A DNA stretch of 64,000 nucleotides from Actinokineospora diospyrosa (GTDB lineage: Bacteria; Actinomycetota; Actinomycetes; Mycobacteriales; Pseudonocardiaceae). Positions 18,294 through 26,552 of the stretch are shown piece after piece. The notes under the pieces were generated by a model. The model had not been told where the DNA came from. It saw only the letters and a program-made list of their open reading frames with translations, and made no database searches. The position numbers and the translations under genes were made by a program. The stretch is taken from contig NZ_JAMTCO010000009.1 in NCBI RefSeq assembly GCF_024171925.1, positions 1 to 64,000 of the forward strand. The letters are read 5' to 3'. Positions within the stretch are counted from its first letter, which is position 1, and every line of letters begins with the position of its first letter.

Positions 18294-19235
18294 ATGGTCT
18301 TCAAGAAGATGCTGCGGGCGCTGGGGGTTGGCGGCCCGTCCGTCGACACCGTGCTGTCCAACTCCCGCGTGCATCCCGGCGGTGTGCTGACCGGTGAGGT
18401 CCGCATGGTCGGCGGCGACGCCGACTCCGACATCGACTACGTCGCGCTGTCGCTGGTCACCAGGGTCGAGCGCTCCGACGACAGCGTGGCGCCGGTCGAG
18501 TTCGACCGCGCGGTGGTCGCGGGCCGCTTCAGCCTGCCAGCCGGGCAGCAGCGGTCCATCCCGTTTCAGCTGCCGGTGCCGTGGGAGACCCCGGTGACCG
18601 AGGTGTTCGGCCGCCACCTGCACGGCATGGCGCTGGGCCTGCGCACCGAACTCGCCGTCGCCAAGGCGGTCGACAAGGGCGACCTCGACCCGCTGCACGT
18701 GGTGCCGCTGCGCTCGCAGGAGGCGGTGCTCGCCGCGTTCAGCCAGCTCGGGTTCCAGTTCAAGACCGCGGACCTGGAGGCGGGCCGCATCCACGGCGTG
18801 CACCAGCAGCTGCCCTTCTTCCAGGAGATCGAGTTCTACCCGCCCGCGCACCTGGCGCGCGGCATCACGCAGGTCGAGCTGACCTTCGTCACCGAGCCCA
18901 ACGGCATGGCCGTCGTGCTGGAGGCCGACAAGCGCGCGGGCCTGTTCACCGCGGGCGGCGACGTCTACGGCCGCTTCAACGTCAGCCACGCCGACGCCGA
19001 GCGCACCGACTGGCGGGCCAACATCGAGCAGTGGCTCACCCAGGTCGCGGGCCGCCGCGCCCAGCACGGCGGTCACTCCGGTCACGGCGGGCACGGCTTC
19101 CACGGCGGCGGCCACCACGGCGGCCCCGGCGTCGGCGGCGTCGTGGCCGGTGCCGCGGCGGGCATCGTCGGCGGCATGGTCCTCGGCGAGGTCTTCGACG
19201 AGATCGGCGACTTCTTCGGCGGCGACGAGGACTAA
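18294..19235 (+). CDS. Spo0M-family (arrestin-like) protein
   Basis: 313 residues. The first ~240 match the Spo0M family of tandem arrestin-like beta sandwiches (MVFKKMLRALGVGGPSVDTV, then GGVLTGEVRMVGGDADSDID). A Gly/His-rich stretch (about 258-282) precedes a hydrophobic, Gly-rich C-terminus that could insert in or touch a membrane. In Bacillus Spo0M acts in sporulation and cytoskeletal contacts; its role in actinomycetes is unclear. The His-rich segment could bind metal. It is probably monocistronic. Confidence 0.88.
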   Translation: MVFKKMLRALGVGGPSVDTVLSNSRVHPGGVLTGEVRMVGGDADSDIDYVALSLVTRVERSDDSVAPVEFDRAVVAGRFSLPAGQQRSIPFQLPVPWETPVTEVFGRHLHGMALGLRTELAVAKAVDKGDLDPLHVVPLRSQEAVLAAFSQLGFQFKTADLEAGRIHGVHQQLPFFQEIEFYPPAHLARGITQVELTFVTEPNGMAVVLEADKRAGLFTAGGDVYGRFNVSHADAERTDWRANIEQWLTQVAGRRAQHGGHSGHGGHGFHGGGHHGGPGVGGVVAGAAAGIVGGMVLGEVFDEIGDFFGGDED

Positions 19236-19245
19236 CCTGGGCGGC

Positions 19246-19617
19246 GTGTCACCGGACTTCGACCAGTTCTGGCGAGAACGCCACCTCTGCACCCTCACCA
19301 CGGTGCGCCCCGACGGAACCCCCCACGTGGTCCCGGTAGGCGCCACCTACGACGCCGAAGCGGGCGTCATCCGCGTCATCACCTCCGGCGCGTCCCGCAA
19401 AGCCAGGAACGTCCTGGCGACGGGACGCGCCGTTGTGTGTCAAGTGGACGGTCGCAGGTGGACATCAGTGGAGGGTGCCGCCATCGTCCACACCGAACCA
19501 TCCCGGATCGCCGACGCCGAACGCCGCTACGCCGAGCGCTACCGCACACCCCGGGCCAACCCGGAACGCGTGGTCATCGAGATCCGGTTCGAGCGCGTCC
19601 TGGGCACCGTGCGTTGA
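19246..19617 (+). CDS. PPOX-class (F420-dependent type) oxidoreductase, small
   Basis: 123 residues with the split-barrel pattern of the pyridoxamine-phosphate-oxidase-like superfamily: LCTLTTVRPDGTPHVVPVGA forms the first hairpin and RVITSGASRKARNV the cofactor-phosphate contact, as in the actinobacterial F420-dependent subgroup. The substrate cannot be told. It begins at GTG 19246, 10 nt after the Spo0M stop, and may be co-transcribed. Confidence 0.85.
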   Translation: MSPDFDQFWRERHLCTLTTVRPDGTPHVVPVGATYDAEAGVIRVITSGASRKARNVLATGRAVVCQVDGRRWTSVEGAAIVHTEPSRIADAERRYAERYRTPRANPERVVIEIRFERVLGTVR

Positions 19618-19623
19618 GCGCGC

Positions 19624-19988
19624 TCATGTGACCTCCAACACGGCCAACTCGACGTTGCCGGGCGTGAGGACGACAGCGTGGCTGCCGGTGACGAGCGCGG
19701 TGAACTGCACCCGTCCAGTGCCACCGCCGATCTCGGTTGTGAGGCCGAGGTCGGCGATAGACACCCGACCAGCCGCATCGGAGGCGACGGTCAGGTTGAC
19801 GACCGAGCCGAGGGCGACGCGGTGCCTGCTCGACCGGTGATCGACACCGGTGTGTTCGATGTGGACGTTCACGACCGGTCGCGGGTCCGGGGTGGCCGGA
19901 CCGGTCGCCGTCAGCGGCACCGCGACCGGGTTGGACGACGGTGCGGGCGGTGCCGGTTCGTCGGCCGTGCACGAGGTCGTCAGCAGTG
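19624..19988 (-). pseudogene. 5'-truncated cupredoxin-like lipoprotein
   Basis: The minus-strand frame reads ALLTTSC, then an Ala/Pro tether, then about 85 residues of a cupredoxin-like beta domain ending in VELAVLEVT. ALLTTSC looks like a lipobox, but the n- and h-regions that should precede it are absent: upstream the frame is basic and antisense to the RHS gene. The gene has therefore probably lost its 5' end at about 19985-19992, the same point where the RHS gene loses its own 5' end. A short version starting at GTG 19920 would lack the lipobox. Confidence 0.55.
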
Positions 19989-22859
19989 CTGTCGGTGACC
20001 ACGACGATCGCGGTCGACGCGCTCGGTCGTACGGTGAGCGAGACGCAGCCGCTCACCGCGAGCACTTCGGCCACCACTGGCTTCGGGTACGACGCGGCGG
20101 GCAACCAAACCCGCCTGACCGACGCCAACAACAACAAGACGATCTCCGGCTACAACGCCTGGAACCTGCTGGAGTCGGTCTTGGAGCCGACGACGCCGCA
20201 GCACAGCGCGGTTTCCAACCGCACCTGGACCACGACCTACGACGCCCTGCACAGACCTACGAAGATCGCGCAGCCCGGCGGTGTGGTGCGCAACCGGGTG
20301 TACGACGTGCTCGGCAACCTCACCAACGAGACCGGCACCGGCACGGCGGTCTCAACAGACGCCCGTGAGCTCGGCTACGACCTCGAAGGCCGCATCACCT
20401 CGGCGAAGGCGGGCACCGGGAACAACACCTACACCTACGACGATCGGGGAAACCTGCTGACCATGGCGGGCCCGTCCGGCACCGCGAGCCACACCTACGA
20501 CGACAACGGCAGGCTCAGCAGCCGTACCGATGCCGCGGGCACTTCCTCGTTCACTTACACGCCAACCGGGAACCTGCTCACCGCGGCTGATCCCAGGACC
20601 GGGACCACCGCGACCTACGGCTACGACAACGCGGGACGGATGACCTCCGTCGGCTACGGCACCGGCAACGGCTCGCGGGCCTACACCTGGGACGACCTGG
20701 ACCGAATGCTCACCGACAAGGTCAAGAACGCGGCGGGTGCGGACACCGCGTCCATCAGCTACGGCTACGACGACGCCGACCGGCTCACCAGCAAGACCAC
20801 CAGCGGGACGGCGGGCGCGGCGAGCAACACCTATGCCCACGACCTGGCCGGGCGGCTCACCAGTTGGACCAGCGGTAGCACGACCACGGCCTACACCTGG
20901 GACAAGAACGGCAACAGGCTCACCGCAGGCTCGACGTCGTACACCTACAACCAGCGCAACCGGCTGGTGACCGCGGGCAGCACCGCGTACGACTTCACCG
21001 CCCGCGGGACGTTGGAGGGCACCACGACCGGCGGTGTCACCACGCAGTACCGGGCGGACGCCTTCGACCGACTGGTTGTCGACGGCACGCGCAACTACGG
21101 TTACGACAGCCTCGACCGCAGGATTGGCACCGGGGTTTCCTACAGCAGCATGGGCAACGACCTCGCGGCCGACGGGACCGCGACCTACAGTCGGCTGCCC
21201 AGTGGTGACCTGCTCGGTCTCACCCAGGGCGCCGCCAGCGGTCTGGCCTTCACCGATCGGCACACCGACCTCGTCGGCACCTACACCGCAGCCGGTGCGA
21301 TCAGCGACTCCGCCGCCTACGACCCGTTCGGTTCCGTCCAAGCCCGTACCGGCCCGGCGCACCCGCTGGGCTACCAGTCCGAGTGGACCGATGACGTGAC
21401 CGGTCGGGTCAACATGGCCGCCCGTTGGTACAACCCCGGCACTGGCACCTTCTACGCCCGCGACGACATCACCGGCCCGTCGGGTCCGGGCGCGGTCGGC
21501 CACAACCGCTACACGTACGGCAATGCCAGTCCGATGAACTACACCGATCCCTCCGGCCATCTGGGGCACTGCGCCGGGCCGGTGGCGTTGACTGCCCCCG
21601 CACCCCCTGTCGCCGCAGCGGTCGGGGCCATCTGCACCACCGCGACGATCCTCGTCCTTGTCTCCCGCATCGAGAAGTCGAACCTCGTGCGCAGCTTGGG
21701 ACCGATGCCCCAACCGAAGCCGATCCTGCCCAACCAGCACGGTGGCCCCGACAGCCTCAGCGATGTGCCAGGGTGTCGAACGGTGGGGTGCGGGTCCAAG
21801 AAGCAGAACTCGAACCCGGTCTCGGTCGTGCCCGCTGGTGCGGGCGGCGGCGCCCCACCCAACCGTCCGCCGAAGTCGCGCGTGAGCACCGCGGCACCGG
21901 GTGGCGGTGGCGGTGGGTCGAACGGGGCGGCCGCGGCGGCGACCCGAGCGGCCCAGGCCGCTCGGGTGCTGCTCAAGGCGCTGACGCCGGTCGTCAAGCC
22001 GCCATCCGGTCCGACGCTGGCTCCCTCGGTGCTCACGCTGATCGCCGACGCGGGAACGATCGTCGCCTCGGTGGTGAGTGGCCAGACCGCCCTGCAGGGT
22101 GCGCTCCCAGGCTCTACCGATGAGCCACAACCTGGCCCGGGCGCGGGTGGGGGAGGCTCGACGGGCACGACCGGCGGGACCGATGAGAACCGCGGCAGGT
22201 GCACGCACAACTGGCAGGTATACGGACCACGTCAGCCGATCGTTCACAACGGGTTGGATGACAACCGTTCGACAATGGCAGTGGCCTGCGTCGTCTCAGT
22301 CAACACCGACGACCGGGTTGATCGGCGCTTGGAGCTTCCCGGACTCGACACCTCAGGGACATCGCGCATGGCGCGCTGCCACCTCATCGCGCACAAGCTC
22401 AACGGGTCGAACACCGACATCGCGAACTTTGTGCCCTGCGGCCAGGACCTGACCAACAACAGTTGGGGGTATTGGAAGTTCGAGTACAAGGTGGTCAAGC
22501 AGGTCAGGGATCACAACAACCCGGTACATATGACTGTGGTCCCCGTATACGCCGACGCCAACAACCCGGTGCCCACAGCCATCGTCGCGACCGCTGTGGG
22601 CAACGACAACAAGTGGGTGTGTACCGTATCCATCCCCAATGTGAACAAGGCGAAGGCAGCGGCGCATGGCATCACCTTCAAGGGGTGGCTGATTTGGTCA
22701 GTGCGATCGGTTGGTCCGGCACGCCGCACTACCTGCCGGACTGGTCGGTCACGGAGCGGTTGCTCGGGTTCGCGTTGCCCGACGACTACAAGCAGTTGCT
22801 CACCCTCGTGCCTGCGGGAGATTATGCGGGTGCAGTGCTGCTGGCGCCGCCTACGGTGA
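19941..22859 (+). CDS. RHS/YD-repeat protein, 5'-truncated, with C-terminal nuclease toxin tip
   Basis: About 970 residues. YD repeats (YGYDDADRLTSKTTS and similar) begin almost at once, so the export and shell-forming N-terminal parts are missing. The RHS core (AYDPFGSVQARTG, NMAARWYNPGTGTFYARD, NYTDPSGH) ends near 21560. A variable Pro/Gly-rich linker follows, then a tip with ARCHLIAHKLNGSNTDIANF, resembling the ββα-metal DNA/RNA non-specific endonucleases (RGHLIAHxL; Gly replaced by Cys here). Two SUKH-type immunity genes follow. Read as is, the last 57 residues run out of frame through the first immunity gene. It may be a silent cassette that recombines with a full-length RHS gene. Confidence 0.8.
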   Translation: MRAVPVRRPCTRSSAVLSVTTTIAVDALGRTVSETQPLTASTSATTGFGYDAAGNQTRLTDANNNKTISGYNAWNLLESVLEPTTPQHSAVSNRTWTTTYDALHRPTKIAQPGGVVRNRVYDVLGNLTNETGTGTAVSTDARELGYDLEGRITSAKAGTGNNTYTYDDRGNLLTMAGPSGTASHTYDDNGRLSSRTDAAGTSSFTYTPTGNLLTAADPRTGTTATYGYDNAGRMTSVGYGTGNGSRAYTWDDLDRMLTDKVKNAAGADTASISYGYDDADRLTSKTTSGTAGAASNTYAHDLAGRLTSWTSGSTTTAYTWDKNGNRLTAGSTSYTYNQRNRLVTAGSTAYDFTARGTLEGTTTGGVTTQYRADAFDRLVVDGTRNYGYDSLDRRIGTGVSYSSMGNDLAADGTATYSRLPSGDLLGLTQGAASGLAFTDRHTDLVGTYTAAGAISDSAAYDPFGSVQARTGPAHPLGYQSEWTDDVTGRVNMAARWYNPGTGTFYARDDITGPSGPGAVGHNRYTYGNASPMNYTDPSGHLGHCAGPVALTAPAPPVAAAVGAICTTATILVLVSRIEKSNLVRSLGPMPQPKPILPNQHGGPDSLSDVPGCRTVGCGSKKQNSNPVSVVPAGAGGGAPPNRPPKSRVSTAAPGGGGGGSNGAAAAATRAAQAARVLLKALTPVVKPPSGPTLAPSVLTLIADAGTIVASVVSGQTALQGALPGSTDEPQPGPGAGGGGSTGTTGGTDENRGRCTHNWQVYGPRQPIVHNGLDDNRSTMAVACVVSVNTDDRVDRRLELPGLDTSGTSRMARCHLIAHKLNGSNTDIANFVPCGQDLTNNSWGYWKFEYKVVKQVRDHNNPVHMTVVPVYADANNPVPTAIVATAVGNDNKWVCTVSIPNVNKAKAAAHGITFKGWLIWSVRSVGPARRTTCRTGRSRSGCSGSRCPTTTSSCSPSCLREIMRVQCCWRRLR

Positions 22860-23224
22860 GCGGGCGTGAGGGGGACTTGCCGCACATGTTCGCGGGTGCC
22901 CTGGCGATCCTGCGGGAGGAGGTGGAGGACCTCCCGTACGGGGTCTACCCGCAGATCCCGGGCTTGTTGCCCTGGGCACGATGTACCCGCCCCGGAGCTG
23001 GCCTGCTGTTCTGGCTCGTGGACGGTGGGGATCCGGACAAGTGGCCGGTTGTGTTGTCGGATCTCAACTACGACCACTGGGAGGAGTTCGACGGCACGGC
23101 GGTCGACATCCTCTCCGCGTTGGTGGCGGGTGAGCTACCCAGTCAGATCTTGTCGCGATCAGAGGGCGCTGAGCCCTATCGCCCGCGGCAGGCCCGATCG
23201 GATGCGCACGGGAGCCTGTGGTGA
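22685..23224 (+). CDS. SMI1/KNR4 (SUKH) family immunity protein 1
   Basis: 179 residues: ERLLGFALPDDYKQLLTLVP is the SUKH opening motif and LLPWARCTRPGAGLLFWL the central strand pair. SUKH proteins are the commonest immunity partners of contact-dependent nuclease toxins. GTG 22685 overlaps the toxin gene and follows AAGGG directly; the toxin frame would end here if one G were removed from the run at 22682-22685. It should bind and block the RHS nuclease tip. Confidence 0.85.
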   Translation: MADLVSAIGWSGTPHYLPDWSVTERLLGFALPDDYKQLLTLVPAGDYAGAVLLAPPTVSGREGDLPHMFAGALAILREEVEDLPYGVYPQIPGLLPWARCTRPGAGLLFWLVDGGDPDKWPVVLSDLNYDHWEEFDGTAVDILSALVAGELPSQILSRSEGAEPYRPRQARSDAHGSLW

Positions 23225-23832
23225 GCGCGGTCGCGGAGTTGGCGACAGTGGTGGGGTGGGACGGGGCGTCCTACGCCACCACGGACTGGGACGTGGTGCA
23301 CCGGGGGCTCGGGTTCGAGTTGCCCGAGGAGTACCTGGAGCTGCACCGGGTCTTCCCGCCGGGGGAGTTCTGGAGTCCTTCCGGTGACAGTGTGATCGTG
23401 CAGCCGCCGTACCGGGTTGATGGGGTTCCGGTGTTGCAGCGGCAGTTCCGCGTCGAGCTGGACGAGTTGCGGCAGTGGCGGGACGAGCACCCCGAGGACG
23501 TTCCGGATGCCGTGTTCCCCGAGCCCGGTGGGCTGGTTCCGTGGGCGCGGGGGAGCAGGCCGGTGCTGTTGTGGGATCCCTCGGCGTGGACGGTGGTTGT
23601 TTCCAGTGGCGGCATCTGGCGCTTCGACGACGACCACCCCGTTCTGGAGCGGTTCGCCTTGAGCGCCGTGGAGTTCCTGGTCGGGTACCTGACCGGGGAG
23701 GTCCGCAGTGTGCTGCTCGACCCGGAACCGGGGCCTGGTGGTCAGCCCCGGTTCCGGCCGTTGCCGAGCGACGAGTGGGAGCGGATGTCGGCGGTGCGTG
23801 GGCCGACGGTGCGCAAGATCTCGTTGCGGTGA
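23221..23832 (+). CDS. SMI1/KNR4 (SUKH) family immunity protein 2
   Basis: 203 residues, a diverged relative of the preceding gene: RGLGFELPEEYLELHRVFPP at the SUKH opening, GGLVPWARGSRPVLLWD in the middle. GTG 23221 overlaps the previous stop (GTGA) with GGGAG upstream; a GTG one codon earlier is possible. Two adjacent, unequal SUKH genes suggest protection against more than one toxin variant, or an immunity gene left from an earlier tip. It converges on the metalloprotease-like gene with no spacer (stop codons abut). Confidence 0.85.
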   Translation: MSAVAELATVVGWDGASYATTDWDVVHRGLGFELPEEYLELHRVFPPGEFWSPSGDSVIVQPPYRVDGVPVLQRQFRVELDELRQWRDEHPEDVPDAVFPEPGGLVPWARGSRPVLLWDPSAWTVVVSSGGIWRFDDDHPVLERFALSAVEFLVGYLTGEVRSVLLDPEPGPGGQPRFRPLPSDEWERMSAVRGPTVRKISLR

Positions 23833-24615
23833 CTACTTCTTCGAGGTTCCTGCGGCCTTGAGGCCCGCGAGGTCACCGGCGCCGAGCAGCCTGCGCGAGG
23901 TGTCGCACGGGGCGCTGGAGGGGGTCATCGTCTGGGCGGCGTTGCGGACCTGGTCCACGTGCGCCAGACCCGCGGTGTGCAGGCGCTCGTGGGTCATGGT
24001 GGTCTCCAGGTCGTAGAGCTGCCCGGCGCAGTTGGCGGGCTTGGCGGTGAACCAGGTGTAGACCACGTTGTCGATCAGCGCGTCCGAGGCGATCACCACG
24101 CCCTTGGCGTTGAAGAACGTGCAGGTGTAGGCCAGCACCTTCGGCGGCAGCGCGCCCCAGCCGGTCACGCTCTTGCCGTCGTTGCCGGTGCAGGTCAGGT
24201 CGCTGGCGACCTGCGGCTTGATCTTCTCGGTGCCCGCGTACTTGTAGACCGTGGTCAGGCCGCTGGTGATCCCGCACCGGTTGAGGCCCTTCGCGACCGT
24301 GTCGCCGGAGCTGGTGATGGCGGCCAGCGCGGTGCTCGCCACCGCGGCCGGGGCGCCGTCGCCGTTGTAGTACCAGTTGTAGGTGCCGCTGACCTTCCAC
24401 GTCTTGAGCGCGTAGCTGCTGTCGGTGCACGCGGTGTCCTCCGCGGGGGCCGAGGCGCCCGCGTACTGCGCGTCGTCGTCGGCGGCGTAGATCGCCTGCC
24501 CCACGACGAACACCTGCTCGTCTGCGGTCCCCGTCGACTCGGGCGCCGCCGGGGCCACCGCGAGTCCGGCGGCGAGGGCGATGGCGAGGGCGACGGTGAC
24601 CTTGCTGCGGCGCAT
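23833..24615 (-). CDS. Secreted metzincin-like (matrixin-type) metalloprotease, copy 1
   Basis: 260 residues. A Sec signal peptide (MRRSKVT, then an Ala/Leu core, cleavage near APAAPES) precedes a Cys-containing domain. The zinc motif THERLHTAGLAHVD fits HExxHxxGxxH, and a Met (QTMTP) 13 residues after the third His fits a Met-turn. LLGAGDLAGLKA at the C-terminus resembles the matrixin tail. About 60% identical by eye to the gene at 25656-26447. Substrate unknown. ATG 24615 has GGAAGGAC before it. Divergent from the response-regulator gene. Confidence 0.85.
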   Translation of the reverse strand: MRRSKVTVALAIALAAGLAVAPAAPESTGTADEQVFVVGQAIYAADDDAQYAGASAPAEDTACTDSSYALKTWKVSGTYNWYYNGDGAPAAVASTALAAITSSGDTVAKGLNRCGITSGLTTVYKYAGTEKIKPQVASDLTCTGNDGKSVTGWGALPPKVLAYTCTFFNAKGVVIASDALIDNVVYTWFTAKPANCAGQLYDLETTMTHERLHTAGLAHVDQVRNAAQTMTPSSAPCDTSRRLLGAGDLAGLKAAGTSKK

Positions 24616-24831
24616 GACAAGTCCTTCCACTCGACAAAGTGTGGCGTGGGTCACTATGGCAGTCAGCTTGACACGGCCTGGGAGCGAAAGAGTTGAGCGG
24701 ACAGTTGCCGTTCGGTTGCGCAACGTAGCCACCTGTGGGTGACATCCGCGTTGTGCGGGGCGGTTCGTCCGGATTTACCGTGGATCACGCCGGGCCCGTC
24801 GGGGAGCCCGGCGTCGGAGGGGGTGAGCGCG

Positions 24832-25557
24832 GTGCCGTCCCGGATCCTCGCGGTGGAGCACGACCCGGACGTCCTCGTGGTGCTGCGGCTGCTGTTCGAC
24901 GGCGCGGGCCACGACCTGCGTTGCGCCCGCGATGGGCGCTCCGGGTTGCGCGCGCTGCACGAGTACCGCCCCGACCTGCTGCTGCTGCACCTCGGCCTGC
25001 CCGGCGTCGGCGGCATGGACGCCTGGAAGGTGCTGCGCCGGGTGCGCGAGCTCGCCGACCTGCCGGTGCTGCTGCTCTCGCCCGACCACGGCGTCGCCGA
25101 CACGGTCCGCGGCCTGCGCGCGGGCGCCGACGACGTCCTCACCACCCCGTTCGCCCCGATCGAGCTGCTCGCCAGGGTCGAGGCGCTGCTGCGCAGGACC
25201 GGCCGCGACCACGCGGGCGTCGGCGAGGTCTACGACGACGGCGACGTCCGGGTCGACCCGCGCACCCGCCTGGTCACCGTCGGCGGCCGCGAGCTGGAGC
25301 TGACCGGGACCGAGTTCCGCCTGCTCACCGTGCTCGTGCGCAACGCGGGCGCCGCCCTCACCCTCACCGACCTGCTCGCCTCGGTGTGGGACGACCCGAC
25401 CGGCATCGCCACCGACCGGGTCAAGTTCGCGGTGCTGCGCCTGCGCCGCAAGCTGGGCTGGGCGGGCAACGACGCGCCCCTCTCGGCCGTGCGCGGCGTC
25501 GGTTACCGCTACCGACCGGCGGGGGTCCGCCGCTACGGCCCGCTGACCTCGGTCTGA
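24832..25557 (+). CDS. OmpR-type response regulator with degenerate receiver
   Basis: 241 residues. A receiver domain (1-118) joins an OmpR/PhoB winged helix (about 140-235; GTEFRLLTVLVRN, then RVKFAVLRLRRKL and GVGYRYRP). The phospho-acceptor position reads LLLLHLGLPG, so the expected Asp is His (about residue 53), and the conserved Lys before PF is Thr. It therefore cannot be phosphorylated normally and probably acts constitutively or through another signal. No histidine kinase is adjacent. GTG 24832 follows GGAGG by about 9 nt; GTG 24823 is an alternative. It is flanked by the two metzincin-like genes, which it may control. Confidence 0.88.
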   Translation: MPSRILAVEHDPDVLVVLRLLFDGAGHDLRCARDGRSGLRALHEYRPDLLLLHLGLPGVGGMDAWKVLRRVRELADLPVLLLSPDHGVADTVRGLRAGADDVLTTPFAPIELLARVEALLRRTGRDHAGVGEVYDDGDVRVDPRTRLVTVGGRELELTGTEFRLLTVLVRNAGAALTLTDLLASVWDDPTGIATDRVKFAVLRLRRKLGWAGNDAPLSAVRGVGYRYRPAGVRRYGPLTSV

Positions 25558-25599
25558 CCGCTTCCTTACCGCGCCGCGTCCGCTGGCAGACCCCGAACA

Positions 25600-25640
25600 G
25601 GCCGGTGGCCCGCTCCCTGGTTGGGAGCGGGCCACCGGCC
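25600..25640. terminator. Strong bidirectional terminator
   Basis: An 18-bp perfect stem (GGCCGGTGGCCCGCTCCC and its complement) with a 5-base loop TGGTT lies between the convergent regulator and second metalloprotease genes. It is the clearest terminator in the window. Confidence 0.9.
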
Positions 25641-25655
25641 GTGTCGAGTGGGGGA

Positions 25656-26447
25656 CTACCGGGTCGCGCGGGCGGCGAGGGCCTTGAGGCCCGCGTAGTC
25701 ACCGGCGCCGAGCAGGCGGCGCGAGGTGTCGCAGGGCGAGCTGGCCGGGGTCATCACCTGGGCGGCGTTCTTGGCCTGGTCGACGTGCCCGAGGCCCGCG
25801 GTGTGCAGCCGCTCGTGGGTCAGCGTGGTCTGCAGGTCGTACTGCTGGCCGGTGCAGTTGGCGGGCTTGGTGGTGAACCAGGTGTAGGCCACGTTGTCGA
25901 TCAGCGTGTCCGAGGCCACCACGGCGCCGCGGGCGTTGTAGTAGGTGCAGGTGTAGGCGAGCATCTTCGCCGGCAGCGCGCCCCAGCCGGTGACGGACTT
26001 GCCGTCGTTGCCGGTGCAGGTGGCGTTGGTGGCGACCTGCGGCTTGACCGCGGTGGTGCCCGCGTACTTGAAGGTGCTGGCGGTGATCGCGGCCTGGCCG
26101 CAGCGGTTGGTGGCCTTGGCGACGGTGTCGGTGGCGGCGGTGATGGTGCCCAGCGCGGTGCCCGCGATCTTGGCCGGGACGCCCGCGCCGTTGTAGAGCC
26201 AGTTGAGCGAGTTCACCTTCCACGTCTTGAGCGCGTAGGTGGAGTCGGTGCACGAGGTGTCGGCGGCGGCCTTCGCGGCCGAGCCGGTGGCGGCGTCCCC
26301 GCCGACCGCCTCGTCGTAGGTGTAGGCGGTCGCGACCAGGTACAGCTCGGTCTCGTCGGCGGCGTCGGCGACCGGCTGCTCGGCGAGGATCACGGCGCAG
26401 GCAGCGAGAACAGTGGCCAGTGCTGCGGTCATCTTGCTGCGGCGCAT
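25656..26447 (-). CDS. Secreted metzincin-like (matrixin-type) metalloprotease, copy 2
   Basis: 263 residues, paralogous with the gene at 23833-24615 over its whole length, including the signal peptide (MRRSKMTAALATVLAACA), the shared GNDGKSVTGWGALPAKMLAY segment, the zinc motif THERLHTAGLGHVD and Met-turn QVMTP. Conserved Cys residues suggest disulfides in the secreted form. ATG 26447 is preceded by GGGGA. The copies diverge mostly in the N-terminal third, which may hold the propeptide or substrate-contact region. Confidence 0.85.
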   Translation of the reverse strand: MRRSKMTAALATVLAACAVILAEQPVADAADETELYLVATAYTYDEAVGGDAATGSAAKAAADTSCTDSTYALKTWKVNSLNWLYNGAGVPAKIAGTALGTITAATDTVAKATNRCGQAAITASTFKYAGTTAVKPQVATNATCTGNDGKSVTGWGALPAKMLAYTCTYYNARGAVVASDTLIDNVAYTWFTTKPANCTGQQYDLQTTLTHERLHTAGLGHVDQAKNAAQVMTPASSPCDTSRRLLGAGDYAGLKALAARATR

Positions 26448-26552
26448 CGGTGGTCCCCTTCGGCTCTTGGCTTGATAGGACAAGCCTCAGCCGCGCGGGG
26501 AGTGCCCCGGTTGTGATCACGGGTGTGTTTCGGGTGTCGCCCCGAACCCTGG

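Noticed and set aside
20352-22247. 631-residue minus-strand frame antisense to the RHS gene
   Set aside because: Repeats of the YD-coding DNA read backwards; no recognisable domain.
24715-24724. GTTGCGCAAC palindrome as a dedicated operator of the metalloprotease
   Set aside because: A single short palindrome resembling common high-GC motifs; too little to call by itself.
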